This document shows, one piece after another, positions 34,641 to 44,428 of a stretch of DNA of 53,100 nt (position 1 is the first letter of the stretch; every line of letters begins with the position of its first letter). Source of the DNA: Aliihoeflea sp. 40Bstr573. Its GTDB lineage: Bacteria; Pseudomonadota; Alphaproteobacteria; Rhizobiales; Rhizobiaceae. The notes beneath the pieces are model-generated. The model had not been told where the DNA came from, searched no databases, and was given only the letters and a program-made list of their open reading frames with translations. Location of the stretch: contig NZ_JAAAMH010000020.1 in the NCBI RefSeq assembly GCF_024105655.1, positions 1 to 53,100 on the forward strand, read 5' to 3'. Made by a program: the position numbers and the translations under genes.

Positions 34641-34674
34641 AAAAGCCGGCCGCGAATGATCGCGGCCGGCTTTT
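34641..34674. terminator. Bidirectional intrinsic terminator
   Basis: A perfect 14-bp stem with a 6-base loop (34641-34654 and 34661-34674) begins with AAAA and ends with TTTT. It lies between the convergent binding-protein and aldolase genes, 14 bases after the former stop and 12 bases beyond the latter, and can terminate both. Confidence 0.93.
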
Positions 34675-34685
34675 CGATTCTTAGA

Positions 34686-35456
34686 CTAGTTGCGGAAGTT
34701 GGAGCCTTCCTCGTCCAGGATCGCCTTCAATTCGTCGAGATGGCGCTTGGCGGATGCCACCGGATAATTGTCCATCTGCGTCGCCACGCGCTCGGCGATC
34801 TCGTCGGAGAGGTGGCGGATCGGCTGGCCGGTCCACAGCGCCTTGATGTAAGTCTCGCAAGCGCGCTCGAAATAGTAGAGCCGGTCGAACGTGTCACCCA
34901 CCGTCTCGCCGATGATCATCACGCCGTGGTTCCCCATCACCATCACCTTGGCCTTCGGATCGGCGAACAGGCGGGAACAGCGTTCGCCCTCTTCCTCGAA
35001 GGCGAGCCCGCCATAATGTGCGTCGACCACCTGCCGGCCGTGAAACATCGCCGAGTTCTGGTCGATCGCCGGCAGCAGCGAATTCTCCAGCGAGGCGAGC
35101 ACGGTCGCATGAACGGAATGGACATGCATGACGCAGCGCGCGTGCGGCACGTTGCGGTGGATCGCTCCGTGCAGGCCCCACGCGGTCGGGTCGGGTGCAT
35201 CGGGCCGCTTCATCGTGTCGGGATCATTGGCGTCGATCAACAGCAGATCGCTCGCCTTGATGCGCGAGAAATGCATCAGGTTCGGATTGATCAGGATCTG
35301 CGTCCCGCCCTCGTCGACGGCGAGCGAGAAATGGTTCGCGACCGCCTCATGCATGTTCAGCCGCGCCGTCCAGCGGAAGGCGGCGGCAAGGTCGCAGCGC
35401 TCCTCGTAGAAGGGCAGGTTCGGGCGGCGCGTGTCGGCCAGTTGGGTGACGCTCAT
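34686..35456 (-). CDS. Class II aldolase/adducin-family protein
   Basis: This 256-residue protein has the class II aldolase fold of fuculose-phosphate and ribulose-phosphate enzymes. The zinc-ligand block is CVMHVHSVHA, with a later histidine in MGNHGVM. The ATG at 35456 follows AGGAGAG; an upstream ATG in the frame (35516) has no ribosome site. It starts 63 bases after the ureG stop on the same strand, so it could be the last gene of the urease transcript. Members without phosphate-sugar specificity act as decarboxylases or aldolases on various substrates, so the reaction is open. Confidence 0.84.
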   Translation of the reverse strand: MSVTQLADTRRPNLPFYEERCDLAAAFRWTARLNMHEAVANHFSLAVDEGGTQILINPNLMHFSRIKASDLLLIDANDPDTMKRPDAPDPTAWGLHGAIHRNVPHARCVMHVHSVHATVLASLENSLLPAIDQNSAMFHGRQVVDAHYGGLAFEEEGERCSRLFADPKAKVMVMGNHGVMIIGETVGDTFDRLYYFERACETYIKALWTGQPIRHLSDEIAERVATQMDNYPVASAKRHLDELKAILDEEGSNFRN

Positions 35457-35519
35457 CGGGCGCTCTCCTGATCGGCAAATCTGGCCCAGCATGTCGCGCC
35501 CGGCCGGCCGGCGCAACCC

Positions 35520-36152
35520 TCAGCTTGCCTGGCGCAATTGATCCAATCCGCCATGCTCGACGAGGAAGTCGACGATTTCGGCGACACCCTTGCCGCGCGA
35601 CAGGTCGGTGAAGGCGAAGGGCTTTCCCGCGCGCGCCTTCTTCGCGTCGCGCTCCATCTGGTCGAGATCGACGTTCACGTAAGGCGCGAGATCAGCCTTG
35701 TTGACCACCAGAAAGTCCGAGCGCGTGATGCCGGGCCCGCCCTTGCGCGGAATGTCGCCGCCCTGGCAGACCGAAATGACGTAAAGCGTCAGATCGGCGA
35801 GGTCGGGCGAAAAGGTCGCTGCCAGATTGTCGCCCCCCGATTCGATGAAGACGATGTCGAGACCGGGAATGCGCGCGGTGAGCTGGTCGATCGCCTGCAG
35901 GTTGATCGATGCGTCCTCGCGGATGGCGGTGTGCGGGCACCCGCCCGTCTCCACCCCGAGGATGCGGTCTTCCGAAAGCGCCTGCAGGCGCACCAGAGCC
36001 ATCGCGTCTTCCTTGGTGTAGATGTCGTTGGTCACGACCGCGACGGAATAGCGCTCGCGCATCGCCTTGCACAGCTTTTCGGTCAGCGTCGTCTTGCCAG
36101 AGCCGACCGGCCCGCCGATGCCGACTCGCAAGGGTCCGTTGGAAGAAGTCAT
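35520..36152 (-). CDS. ureG: Urease accessory GTPase UreG
   Basis: This 210-residue SIMIBI-class GTPase has P-loop [13 protein letters not shown] near residues 11-23, the metal-binding CPH motif in [16 protein letters not shown], and the switch segment [13 protein letters not shown]. It supplies GTP hydrolysis and nickel for assembly of the urease active site with UreD, UreF and UreE. The ATG at 36152 overlaps the ureF stop (ATGA); the longer frame upstream lies inside ureF. Length and motifs are complete, so it should be functional. Confidence 0.97.
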   Translation of the reverse strand: MTSSNGPLRVGIGGPVGSGKTTLTEKLCKAMRERYSVAVVTNDIYTKEDAMALVRLQALSEDRILGVETGGCPHTAIREDASINLQAIDQLTARIPGLDIVFIESGGDNLAATFSPDLADLTLYVISVCQGGDIPRKGGPGITRSDFLVVNKADLAPYVNVDLDQMERDAKKARAGKPFAFTDLSRGKGVAEIVDFLVEHGGLDQLRQAS

Positions 36153-36796
36153 GAGCGGAACAGCCTCGAATATTGGGTTTCGTGGTTCATGGCGGCGATT
36201 TCGGCGATAAAGGCCGCGCCGCCGAGATCGTCGATGGTGGAGCCGGCCGCCAGCGCAGCGATGTCGAGGATCGTCGTCTCCATCTCGCGCAAGAGGGCCA
36301 CGCCGCGCTCCTGGCCGAGAAGAGAGAGGCGGATTCCGGCCTGAATCTGGTTCGAGACAAAGGCCTGCAGATAGGCCGCGATCGCCTGATCGAGCGCAAG
36401 TCCGTTGAATCCTGCCGAAGCGCCGAAGAAGACGGGGTAGGGAGCTTTTGCCGGCAGCGCGAGCCCTTCGGTCCATCCGGCGACCGCCTTCGCAAAGGCC
36501 TGCCCCTGCGCCATCGTCTCCAGATGCCGTTCCGCCGAACCTGCCATCGCCTCGCCGAGTTCGGCAAGGTCACCGAGCTCGCAGCCGTCGCGCCCGCGCC
36601 GCCAGGCCTCGGCCACCAGCACCGCGTCGTTCCACCCGGTGCCATGCCGCATCAGCCCGTCGAGCCATGCGCCGAAATCATCGACATGGCCGTCCGCCAC
36701 CGCCCGCTCCAGCCCATGGCTGTAGCTGAACGAGCCGACCGGAAAGGCCGGCGACAGCCACGCCATCAGCCGCAGCGCGTGAAGCGGCTCAGCCAT
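36149..36796 (-). CDS. ureF: Urease accessory protein UreF
   Basis: This 215-residue all-helical protein carries the UreF opening pattern [21 protein letters not shown] and a conserved C-terminal half. UreF links UreD-bound apo-urease with UreG and acts as a GTPase-activating or gating partner. It overlaps ureE upstream by eight bases and ureG downstream by four. No missing segment is seen. Confidence 0.95.
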   Translation of the reverse strand: MAEPLHALRLMAWLSPAFPVGSFSYSHGLERAVADGHVDDFGAWLDGLMRHGTGWNDAVLVAEAWRRGRDGCELGDLAELGEAMAGSAERHLETMAQGQAFAKAVAGWTEGLALPAKAPYPVFFGASAGFNGLALDQAIAAYLQAFVSNQIQAGIRLSLLGQERGVALLREMETTILDIAALAAGSTIDDLGGAAFIAEIAAMNHETQYSRLFRS

Positions 36797-37274
36797 CGTC
36801 GTGGCTGTGCGAATGATGATGGTCGTGCCCGTGGGCCTTGCCGGAATAGGCGCCGCGCACCGGCTCGAACCCGGCCCGCACGTGGCGAACGCCCGCTCCC
36901 AACCCCTCCAGCATCGTCTCGATCACGTGGTCGCGCAGGATGAGGATGCGGTCCTCGTCGATCTGCGCTGCGAGATGTCGGTTGCCGATATGCCAGGCGA
37001 GTTCGACGAGATGAAGCCGGTCCCGCGGGCGGATTTCGATGAGGTCTTCCTCAGCGGCCGCAACCTGCGCCAGCGCACCATTGTCGAGAAGCAGGCTGTC
37101 GCCGGCATGGAGCGCAACGGGCTGGGGAAGGTCGACCAGCACGCGCGCGCCATTGTCGAGGATCAGCAGTTTGCGGCGCAGGTGCCGCTCGTCATGGGCA
37201 AGCGTGACCGTGCCGGCGATCTTGCGGTCGCCGCGCGCGTTCGTCTCCACCACGCTGTTTGCGCGAAACATCAT
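36789..37274 (-). CDS. ureE: Urease accessory nickel chaperone UreE
   Basis: This 161-residue protein has an N-terminal peptide-binding domain and a C-terminal metal domain with WHIGNRHLAAQI, followed by a His-rich tail [13 protein letters not shown] at about 147-160 that binds nickel. The first of two adjacent ATG codons (37274) overlaps the stop of the GST gene (ATGA). The upstream frame is a shadow inside that GST gene. It delivers nickel to UreG. Confidence 0.95.
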   Translation of the reverse strand: MMFRANSVVETNARGDRKIAGTVTLAHDERHLRRKLLILDNGARVLVDLPQPVALHAGDSLLLDNGALAQVAAAEEDLIEIRPRDRLHLVELAWHIGNRHLAAQIDEDRILILRDHVIETMLEGLGAGVRHVRAGFEPVRGAYSGKAHGHDHHHSHSHDDG

Positions 37275-37879
37275 GCGGCGGAAGCCTCCTTCTCGCGCTC
37301 CTTGGCGCGCGCGAGCGCCGGCCTCGCGAGGACCCGGTCGAAATAGGCGTTGATCCGGTCCGAACCGATTTCGAACTTCGCCCCGCGCGCCCATTGCCCG
37401 CAATGGCCGAGGATCACGTCGGCGGCGGTGAAGCGGTCGCCCGTCGCGAACGCGCGGTCGCCGAGACGCTTCTCGAAATTGCCGATCTCCTGCGCGAATT
37501 CCGCCTTGCACCAGGGGCCGACTTCGGCGCGCTGATCGTCGGGCAGGCGGAAGGCGTGTTTCAGCCTGTTCCACAGCGGAGCTTCGAGTTCGGCCTGGGC
37601 GAAAAACATCCAGGAGGCGATTTCGGCCCGTTCAGCCGGCGTCGTGCCGCCCATGCCTTGCTGTGCGTGCTTGTCGGCGAGGTAGAAGACGATCGCGGCG
37701 GAATCCGTGACGACCACGTCGCCATCGGCCAGCGCCGGCATCTTCCCGCTCGGATTGTAGCGAAGCATCGTCTCCGTGTGCATCTTCGCCTTGATGACTT
37801 CGTAGGACTGGCCGAGTTCTTCAAGCATCCAGGTGACCCGCGTCAGCCGCGAGCCGGGTGATCCGACGGCCTGGTACAT
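37271..37879 (-). CDS. Glutathione S-transferase-like protein inside the urease operon
   Basis: This 202-residue protein has an N-terminal thioredoxin-like domain (YQAVGSPGSRLTRVTWMLEE, then YNPSGKMPALADGDVVVTDS, where the S at the end of the glutathione site is conserved) and a C-terminal helical domain with FTAADVILGHCGQWA. This is a typical GST of the alphaproteobacterial type. It overlaps the monooxygenase gene before it (TGATG) and ureE after it (ATGA), so it is tightly coupled to urease maturation genes. A direct role in urease biology is not established. Confidence 0.87.
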   Translation of the reverse strand: MYQAVGSPGSRLTRVTWMLEELGQSYEVIKAKMHTETMLRYNPSGKMPALADGDVVVTDSAAIVFYLADKHAQQGMGGTTPAERAEIASWMFFAQAELEAPLWNRLKHAFRLPDDQRAEVGPWCKAEFAQEIGNFEKRLGDRAFATGDRFTAADVILGHCGQWARGAKFEIGSDRINAYFDRVLARPALARAKEREKEASAA

Positions 37880-38175
37880 CAGTGGTTCTCCACCTTTTCG
37901 GGATGGACGATCTCGATCCTGCGCTCGACCAGGTACGGCGCACTCGCCTCCCGCCAGGCGGCGACATGGGCGGACTTCGAATGCGCCGTCAGCGCTTCGC
38001 GCGTCTCCCATTTCTCCACGAACACAAGCCGCTCAGGGTTCGCTATGTCCAGGTGAAGGTCGTAGGCCATGCACCCATCCTCATTCAAAGTTGCCTCGCG
38101 GCAGATGCGCGCCGGTTCGCGCAGATGCTCGAGCGTGTCGGGCTTGATGGTGAGCGTGGCGAAAACGTAGATCAT
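37879..38175 (-). CDS. Antibiotic-biosynthesis-monooxygenase (ABM) family small protein
   Basis: This 98-residue ferredoxin-like dimeric alpha+beta barrel protein has the family features MIYVFATLTIKP, CREATLNEDGCMAYDLH and RLVFVEKWETREALTAHSKS. Members include quinol monooxygenases such as YgiN and other small-molecule oxidases. It begins 27 bases after ureC and its stop overlaps the GST start. Its co-transcription with urease genes is seen from spacing; its substrate is not known. Confidence 0.85.
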   Translation of the reverse strand: MIYVFATLTIKPDTLEHLREPARICREATLNEDGCMAYDLHLDIANPERLVFVEKWETREALTAHSKSAHVAAWREASAPYLVERRIEIVHPEKVENH

Positions 38176-38202
38176 GATACCTCCCGTGGGTGCCGGGGCA
38201 CG

Positions 38203-39915
<1,713 letters not shown>

Positions 39916-40129
39916 GGAAGGCTCCTGCAGATTCAATGATGCCAAGGGCTTGGGGCTGGCTCGACACGCTCGCGCCACATTGCACAACGTGCTGCCACGA
40001 AATCACCAGCGAATGACCCCGATCCGCCTGCAACCGGTCGCCTGGTTCGACATTTCCCTTCCAGCCGCTTCCAAGCGGTGATCGTGAGCAAGGGACAGAT
40101 TTCAAATCGAACCAAAGAGGACTTTCACG
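39916..40129. promoter_or_regulatory. Divergent region between ureC and the first secreted-protein gene
   Basis: This 214-base stretch must carry a ureC promoter on the minus strand and a promoter for the secreted protein on the plus strand. An inverted repeat CCGCTT-CC-AAGCGG lies at 40065-40078. No clear -35/-10 pair or nickel-regulator box was recognised. Confidence 0.4.
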
Positions 40130-40696
40130 ATGAAACGGATTATTGGACTGACGACCGCCGCCCTGATGGGCGCATCCATGATGGTTGCCCCCGCGCTCGC
40201 CCAGACGGGGGTCGGCGGTGGAGTGACCGGCGGCGTCAACGCCGAGACGGGCGTGACCGGAGGCGTCAACGGTGGTGCGGGCGTCGATACGGATGTCGAG
40301 GCGGGCGCGAGCGGCAGTGCCGGCACGGATACGACCACGGGCACGATGACCGACACCGAAACCGATGCCGGCACGACCGCCGCAATCGGTTCGCAAGCCA
40401 CCTTTGACAGTGCATTGTCGGCGATCGAAAGCAACGCGTCCAGCACGACGGCCATCGAAGCGATGTCCGAGGTGGGCAGCGTCGAGGTGATCAAGATCGG
40501 CGAACTCGAAGGTGCCGACATGTCGGCCCTCGCGACGGCCAAGACCGAGAGCGAGGCGGAGATCACCGAGCTTCAGGCCGCGCTCGAGGCCAATACGGCC
40601 GTAACCACCGCGCTCGAGGCCGAGGACGTCGCCGCCGACGATGTGGTCGCGACCGAAATGGGCGCCGACGGCGGACTGATCGTCTATGTCGAGTAA
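40130..40696 (+). CDS. Small secreted protein with Gly/Thr-rich linker, unknown function
   Basis: This 188-residue protein has a signal peptide of about 24 residues (ending ALAQ), then a low-complexity Gly/Val/Thr/Asp linker at about 25-85. Within that linker an 18-base unit, read as VTGGVN, is present twice (40223-40240 and 40253-40270). A C-terminal helical/strand domain at about 88-188 ends LIVYVE. I do not recognise a family. The C-terminal domain shares a pattern with the next protein: an AIE-type helix, VEVIKIGELE, EITELQAALE and DDVVATEM match similarly placed segments there. AGAGGA precedes the ATG. It lies opposite the urease genes. Confidence 0.72.
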   Translation: MKRIIGLTTAALMGASMMVAPALAQTGVGGGVTGGVNAETGVTGGVNGGAGVDTDVEAGASGSAGTDTTTGTMTDTETDAGTTAAIGSQATFDSALSAIESNASSTTAIEAMSEVGSVEVIKIGELEGADMSALATAKTESEAEITELQAALEANTAVTTALEAEDVAADDVVATEMGADGGLIVYVE

Positions 40697-40720
40697 CGTG
40701 TTTTTCGAGTAGCGACAAAG

Positions 40721-40751
40721 CGGCGCGGGCTTGGACCCGCGCCGTTTTTTT
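40721..40751 (+). terminator. Intrinsic terminator after the first secreted-protein gene
   Basis: A perfect 9-bp GC-rich stem (CGGCGCGGG / CCCGCGCCG) with a 6-base loop is followed by seven T. It lies 24 bases after the stop, so the two secreted-protein genes are largely separate transcripts. Confidence 0.92.
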
Positions 40752-40852
40752 ATGTTAGGGAGAACGTGCTTCGCAGTTGCGGCACGGGTGGCCGTCCACC
40801 AGATCCCCGCGATAGAACCATGGCGAAAAGCTCGACCGAAGGACCCATTGAA

Positions 40853-41404
40853 ATGGCTCAGACCAAGTTCCGCAATCGCACGCCCCTGGCGGTCATCCTG
40901 GCCGGCGCGCTGGCGATTGGTGCCCACCCGGCCTTGGCGCAGGGCCTCGACAGCGAAGGGGCCATCGACACCATCGTGGGCAGCGACGTGAAGACCGAGG
41001 AGAAGAGTGCCGTCGACGAGAGCGAGCGCGTCATCGCCGCGATCGAGGCGACGATGGACAATGCGCGCATCGTCCGCCGCGCCTTCAACATCGACGAGGT
41101 CGAAATCGTCTTCCTGCCCGAAGTCGGAGAGGGAGATAGCGGCATCACGGAAAAGCGGGAGGAATTCGCCGACCAGATCGTCGAACTGCAACAGTCCATC
41201 GAAGGCAGCGCCATCTTCTTTCATGCGGTGGATTCCCGCCAGATCCTGGTGCGCGACATCGTCGCCATCGAATTTGCCAACGAGAACCGCGCGGCGACGA
41301 TTTTTGTCGCAGGCGCAGCACCGGCTGGCGCTACGCCCGAGACGACTGCGGACGAGACGACTGCGGACGAAGAAGAGCCCGCGGACGCCGACGCGACGGA
41401 CTGA
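40853..41404 (+). CDS. Small secreted protein, paralogue-like partner, unknown function
   Basis: This 183-residue protein has a signal peptide of about 33 residues (ending PALAQG), a domain at about 45-160 and an acidic tail rich in Thr, Asp and Glu encoded partly by a 15-base tandem repeat (41339-41368, read as ETTAD twice). The domain contains VIAAIEATMDN, VEIVFLPEVGEG, QIVELQQSIEG and RDIVAIEF. These match in order and spacing the C-terminal domain of the preceding protein. Start choice is uncertain: an ATG at 40820 is also in frame. It ends 12 bases from the convergent ureB stop. No known family recognised. Confidence 0.68.
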   Translation: MAQTKFRNRTPLAVILAGALAIGAHPALAQGLDSEGAIDTIVGSDVKTEEKSAVDESERVIAAIEATMDNARIVRRAFNIDEVEIVFLPEVGEGDSGITEKREEFADQIVELQQSIEGSAIFFHAVDSRQILVRDIVAIEFANENRAATIFVAGAAPAGATPETTADETTADEEEPADADATD

Positions 41405-41416
41405 AGCCATGGGCAT

Positions 41417-41722
41417 CTAGAGCGCGCCCATGATCTTTTGCTGGAACCCGAAGATGCGGCGGGCTCCGCCGATAGGCACCAGCGTCACATCGCGTTCCTG
41501 ACCAGGTTCAAAACGTACGGCGGTGCCGGCTGCGATGTCGAGCCGCATGCCGCGCGCGGCTTCGCGATCGAACGCCAAGCCTTCGTTGACCTCGAAGAAA
41601 TGGTAATGGCTGCCGACCTGGATCGGCCGGTCGCCAGTGTTCGCAACCTTGACGCGGACTGCGGCCTTGCCCGAATTGAGCTCGATCTCGCCCGCTGCTG
41701 GGATGATTTCTCCGGGGATCAT
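41417..41722 (-). CDS. ureB: Urease beta subunit UreB
   Basis: This 101-residue subunit begins [16 protein letters not shown] and contains the diagnostic block [21 protein letters not shown] followed by [17 protein letters not shown]. It packs with UreA and UreC in the urease trimer. It starts seven bases after the ureJ stop on the minus strand. After its stop the urease strand is interrupted by two genes on the plus strand before ureC. The protein is complete. Confidence 0.97.
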   Translation of the reverse strand: MIPGEIIPAAGEIELNSGKAAVRVKVANTGDRPIQVGSHYHFFEVNEGLAFDREAARGMRLDIAAGTAVRFEPGQERDVTLVPIGGARRIFGFQQKIMGAL

Positions 41723-41729
41723 CGCGCCG

Positions 41730-42326
41730 TCATCCCGCGACCATCAGCCAGACGCCCGCGAGCGCGGTTGCCCCACCCGCCATGCGGCTGATCGACCGGC
41801 CCGCCTTGCTGCCGGAAGCGCGACCCAGCCCCAGGCCGGCAGCGACGCCGGCGGCGTGTAGCAGGGCTGTGGCGAGCGCAAAGCCGAAGGCGTAGCCGAT
41901 GGCCGCCGCTTCGCCGATCTCGCCGCCATGCGCATGGCCGTGGAAGAGTGCAAAAAAGCCGACGATCGCCATGCCGAGCGGCACGGGGACCGGAACGGCG
42001 AACGCGACAAGGATGCCGATGGCAACGACCGATGCGAGGATCGTCGGCTCGACGAAAAGCAGCGGCATGCCGACCATGGCGGCAAGGAAGCCGATCCCCA
42101 TGACGGCAACAAACGATGCCGGAACGGCCCAGATCGCCCGACCGCCCAGCATCGCGGCCCACAGACCGACGGCGGCCATCGCCAGCACGTGATCGGTGCC
42201 GAACAGCGGATGTGTGAAACCGGCCATGAACGAGCCGTGATCGGCCGGGTCGAGATGCGCGAAGGCGGGCGTGGCGCTTGCTGCCAGCATTGCAAGCGCA
42301 GGGGTCAGAAGTCGTCTCAATCGCAT
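41730..42326 (-). CDS. ureJ: HupE/UreJ-family nickel/cobalt permease
   Basis: This 198-residue membrane protein has a cleavable N-terminal sequence (ending PAFAH), six predicted helices and the family motif [16 protein letters not shown] with a second histidine cluster FHGHAHGGE. It is the usual UreJ nickel uptake or release protein of urease operons. The ATG at 42326 is preferred; a TTG 21 bases upstream starts the longer frame. It lies between ureA and ureB, as in other alphaproteobacteria. Confidence 0.92.
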   Translation of the reverse strand: MRLRRLLTPALAMLAASATPAFAHLDPADHGSFMAGFTHPLFGTDHVLAMAAVGLWAAMLGGRAIWAVPASFVAVMGIGFLAAMVGMPLLFVEPTILASVVAIGILVAFAVPVPVPLGMAIVGFFALFHGHAHGGEIGEAAAIGYAFGFALATALLHAAGVAAGLGLGRASGSKAGRSISRMAGGATALAGVWLMVAG

Positions 42327-42350
42327 CGTTTCAATGCTCCTTCGCAAAAT

Positions 42351-42653
42351 TTAGCGGATCGGCTCGTGGACGGTCACGAGCTTGGTCCCGTCGGGAAAGG
42401 TGGCCTCCACCTGTACGTCGTGGATCATCTCGGCAATACCGTCCATGACCTGGTCGCGGCCGATCACATGCGCGCCCGCTTCCATCAGGTCGGCAACCGA
42501 GCGCCCGTCGCGTGCGCCTTCGACAACGAAGTCGGTGATGAGCGCGATGGCCTCGGGATGGTTGAGCTTGACCCCGCGCTCGAGCCGCTTTCGGGCCACG
42601 ATCGCCGCCATGGCGATCAAGAGCTTGTCCTTTTCCCGAGGCGTCAAATTCAT
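42351..42653 (-). CDS. ureA: Urease gamma subunit UreA
   Basis: This 100-residue subunit begins [20 protein letters not shown] and carries the conserved [21 protein letters not shown] and [14 protein letters not shown] blocks. It is the smallest structural subunit. The ATG at 42653 follows the ureD stop by ten bases; the longer frame upstream lies inside ureD. It is complete. Confidence 0.97.
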   Translation of the reverse strand: MNLTPREKDKLLIAMAAIVARKRLERGVKLNHPEAIALITDFVVEGARDGRSVADLMEAGAHVIGRDQVMDGIAEMIHDVQVEATFPDGTKLVTVHEPIR

Positions 42654-42663
42654 TGCGTCACTC

Positions 42664-43491
42664 TCAGCTTGTCCAAATTTTGGGCAGTCCTGCCTGTCCG
42701 TTGAGCAGGCCAACTAGGGGGATCAGCTGCGCCCGCAGGGCGTAGCCGTCCGTTGCGACAAGTCTGGCAAGAAGCTTGCCAGTCGGACCGATGCGCCAGA
42801 AACTCGCTCCGCCGTTCGTTCCGATGATCGCGCGCGCCGGTTCGAGCAGTCCTTCGGCCCCATCGCCGGTCATCAGCAGCGTGGCCACGGCTCGCCCCCC
42901 GCTCGCAACCACCGGGCTGCCGAGTTGTCCCGCGATGTCTGGTCCGATACGAAAGTCCTCGGCATGGATCAGCCTGCCGTCGACGCGTACCCGCCAGCGA
43001 TCGTGGAACAGCGCCTCTCCAACGACTTCGCCCATCGCCCGACGGCCGAAAATCGTTGCCTCCAGAAGAAGCGCCTCGCTGCCCTCGGCCAGTTCTATAT
43101 CGAGACGGCGCCGAAGCGCCGAGCGGTCAAACAGGATCGTTTCCTGCGGCAGCCAGGCGATCCGCGCCCGCGTTCCGGCCGTGATCGAAACGGCGACACC
43201 CGCATGTCCGCTGCCGGCACGGTAGATCTTTTCGCAAGCCTGCGTCGTCAGGGTCAGGCGGGTTTCCGGCGCTGCCTCGACGGTCCAGGCGACCCGGTCG
43301 CCGCCGGTCAGCCCGCCGGCCGTATTGATCAGCACCGCTTCCAGCGCCTCACTTTCGGGCGCGGGAAAGCGGATTTTCGCCGCGCCTTCCTGGAAGAGGC
43401 GGTCGAGCCGTGTCTTGCCTGCCGAATATTTCACCGAAAGCCGCCCGGTCGCGCGCACGCGCTGCAGGATCGGCTGGCCAGTGCGGATCAT
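42664..43491 (-). CDS. ureD: Urease accessory protein UreD
   Basis: This 275-residue scaffold protein of the urease activation complex has the family blocks [30 protein letters not shown] and a later [14 protein letters not shown] segment. The ATG at 43491 is the best start I can see, although its ribosome site is weak; a TTG at 43554 would add 21 residues. It begins 75 bases after the stop of the last ABC transporter permease on the same strand. It heads the ureDAJB unit. Confidence 0.93.
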   Translation of the reverse strand: MIRTGQPILQRVRATGRLSVKYSAGKTRLDRLFQEGAAKIRFPAPESEALEAVLINTAGGLTGGDRVAWTVEAAPETRLTLTTQACEKIYRAGSGHAGVAVSITAGTRARIAWLPQETILFDRSALRRRLDIELAEGSEALLLEATIFGRRAMGEVVGEALFHDRWRVRVDGRLIHAEDFRIGPDIAGQLGSPVVASGGRAVATLLMTGDGAEGLLEPARAIIGTNGGASFWRIGPTGKLLARLVATDGYALRAQLIPLVGLLNGQAGLPKIWTS

Positions 43492-43566
43492 GTTCAAGTC
43501 ATGTGCCTCGGTGAAGATCGCTGTTCGCCGCGAGCGGAGCAACCCGCATGCCAATCCCCGCGATCG

Positions 43567-44418
43567 TCAGTGCGGCGACATGCCCCGCATCCGCTCCGAC
43601 CTGCGGCGCAGCAGCTCGATCGTCGTCAGGAGCGCGATCGAGAAGAGCACCAGCACGGTGGCGACCGCAAGAATCGTCGGGCTGATCTGCTCGCGTATGC
43701 CCGACCACATCTCGCGGGGGATGGTGCGCTGCTCGACGCCGGCGAGGAAGAGGACGATGACGATCTCGTCGAAGGAGGTGATGAAGGCGAAGAGTGCGCC
43801 GGAGATCACGCCGGGCAGGATCAGCGGCATGGTGATCTTGCGGAACGCCGTCGCCGGCGAGGCGCCAAGGCCGGCTGCCGCACGCGTCAGCGAATGGTCG
43901 AAGCCCACCAGCGTCGCCGTCACGGTGATGATGACGAAGGGCGTGCCGAGCGCGGCGTGGGCCATGATCACCCCCGGGAGTGTTCCCGCGAGACCGATGC
44001 TCGAATAGAAGAAGAACATGCCGGCGGCCGAGATGATGAGCGGCACGATCATCGGCGAGATCAACAGCCCCATGATCAGGCCCCGGAACGGCATCTCGCG
44101 GCGCGACAGGCCGAGCGCGGCGAGCGTTCCGAGCACAGTCGCGATCAGCGTTGCGAACACGCCGATTATCAGCGAGTTGCGGATCGAGTTCATCCACGCT
44201 GTCGAGTTCCAGAATTCCTGGTACCAGCGCAACGAATAGCCGTCCGGATCGAACGTCAGCATCTCGCGCGTATAGGTGAAATAGGGCTGCACGTTGAAGG
44301 ATAGCGGAATGATTACCAGGATCGGTGCGATCAAAAAGAAGAGTACCAGTCCGCAGAAGATGCGGAACGCATAGTACCAGGTGCGTTCGAGCGGGCCGGC
44401 ATAGGTGGGAAGCGCCAT
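43567..44418 (-). CDS. ABC transporter permease, PotC-like
   Basis: This 283-residue inner-membrane permease has about six helices and the cytoplasmic EAA-like loop AAAGLGASPATAFRKITMPLILPG that contacts the ATPase. It belongs to the polyamine/opine-type permease group (PotC). It lies ten bases after the other permease, is co-transcribed with it, and ends 75 bases before ureD. The compound carried cannot be told from this subunit. Confidence 0.88.
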   Translation of the reverse strand: MALPTYAGPLERTWYYAFRIFCGLVLFFLIAPILVIIPLSFNVQPYFTYTREMLTFDPDGYSLRWYQEFWNSTAWMNSIRNSLIIGVFATLIATVLGTLAALGLSRREMPFRGLIMGLLISPMIVPLIISAAGMFFFYSSIGLAGTLPGVIMAHAALGTPFVIITVTATLVGFDHSLTRAAAGLGASPATAFRKITMPLILPGVISGALFAFITSFDEIVIVLFLAGVEQRTIPREMWSGIREQISPTILAVATVLVLFSIALLTTIELLRRRSERMRGMSPH

Positions 44419-44428
44419 GGTCTCGTCC

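Noticed and set aside
40223-40270. Short repeats considered as a CRISPR-like array
   Set aside because: Only two 18-base copies, in frame inside a coding region and explained by a repeated Gly/Val peptide. No CRISPR array or cas gene was seen anywhere in the window.
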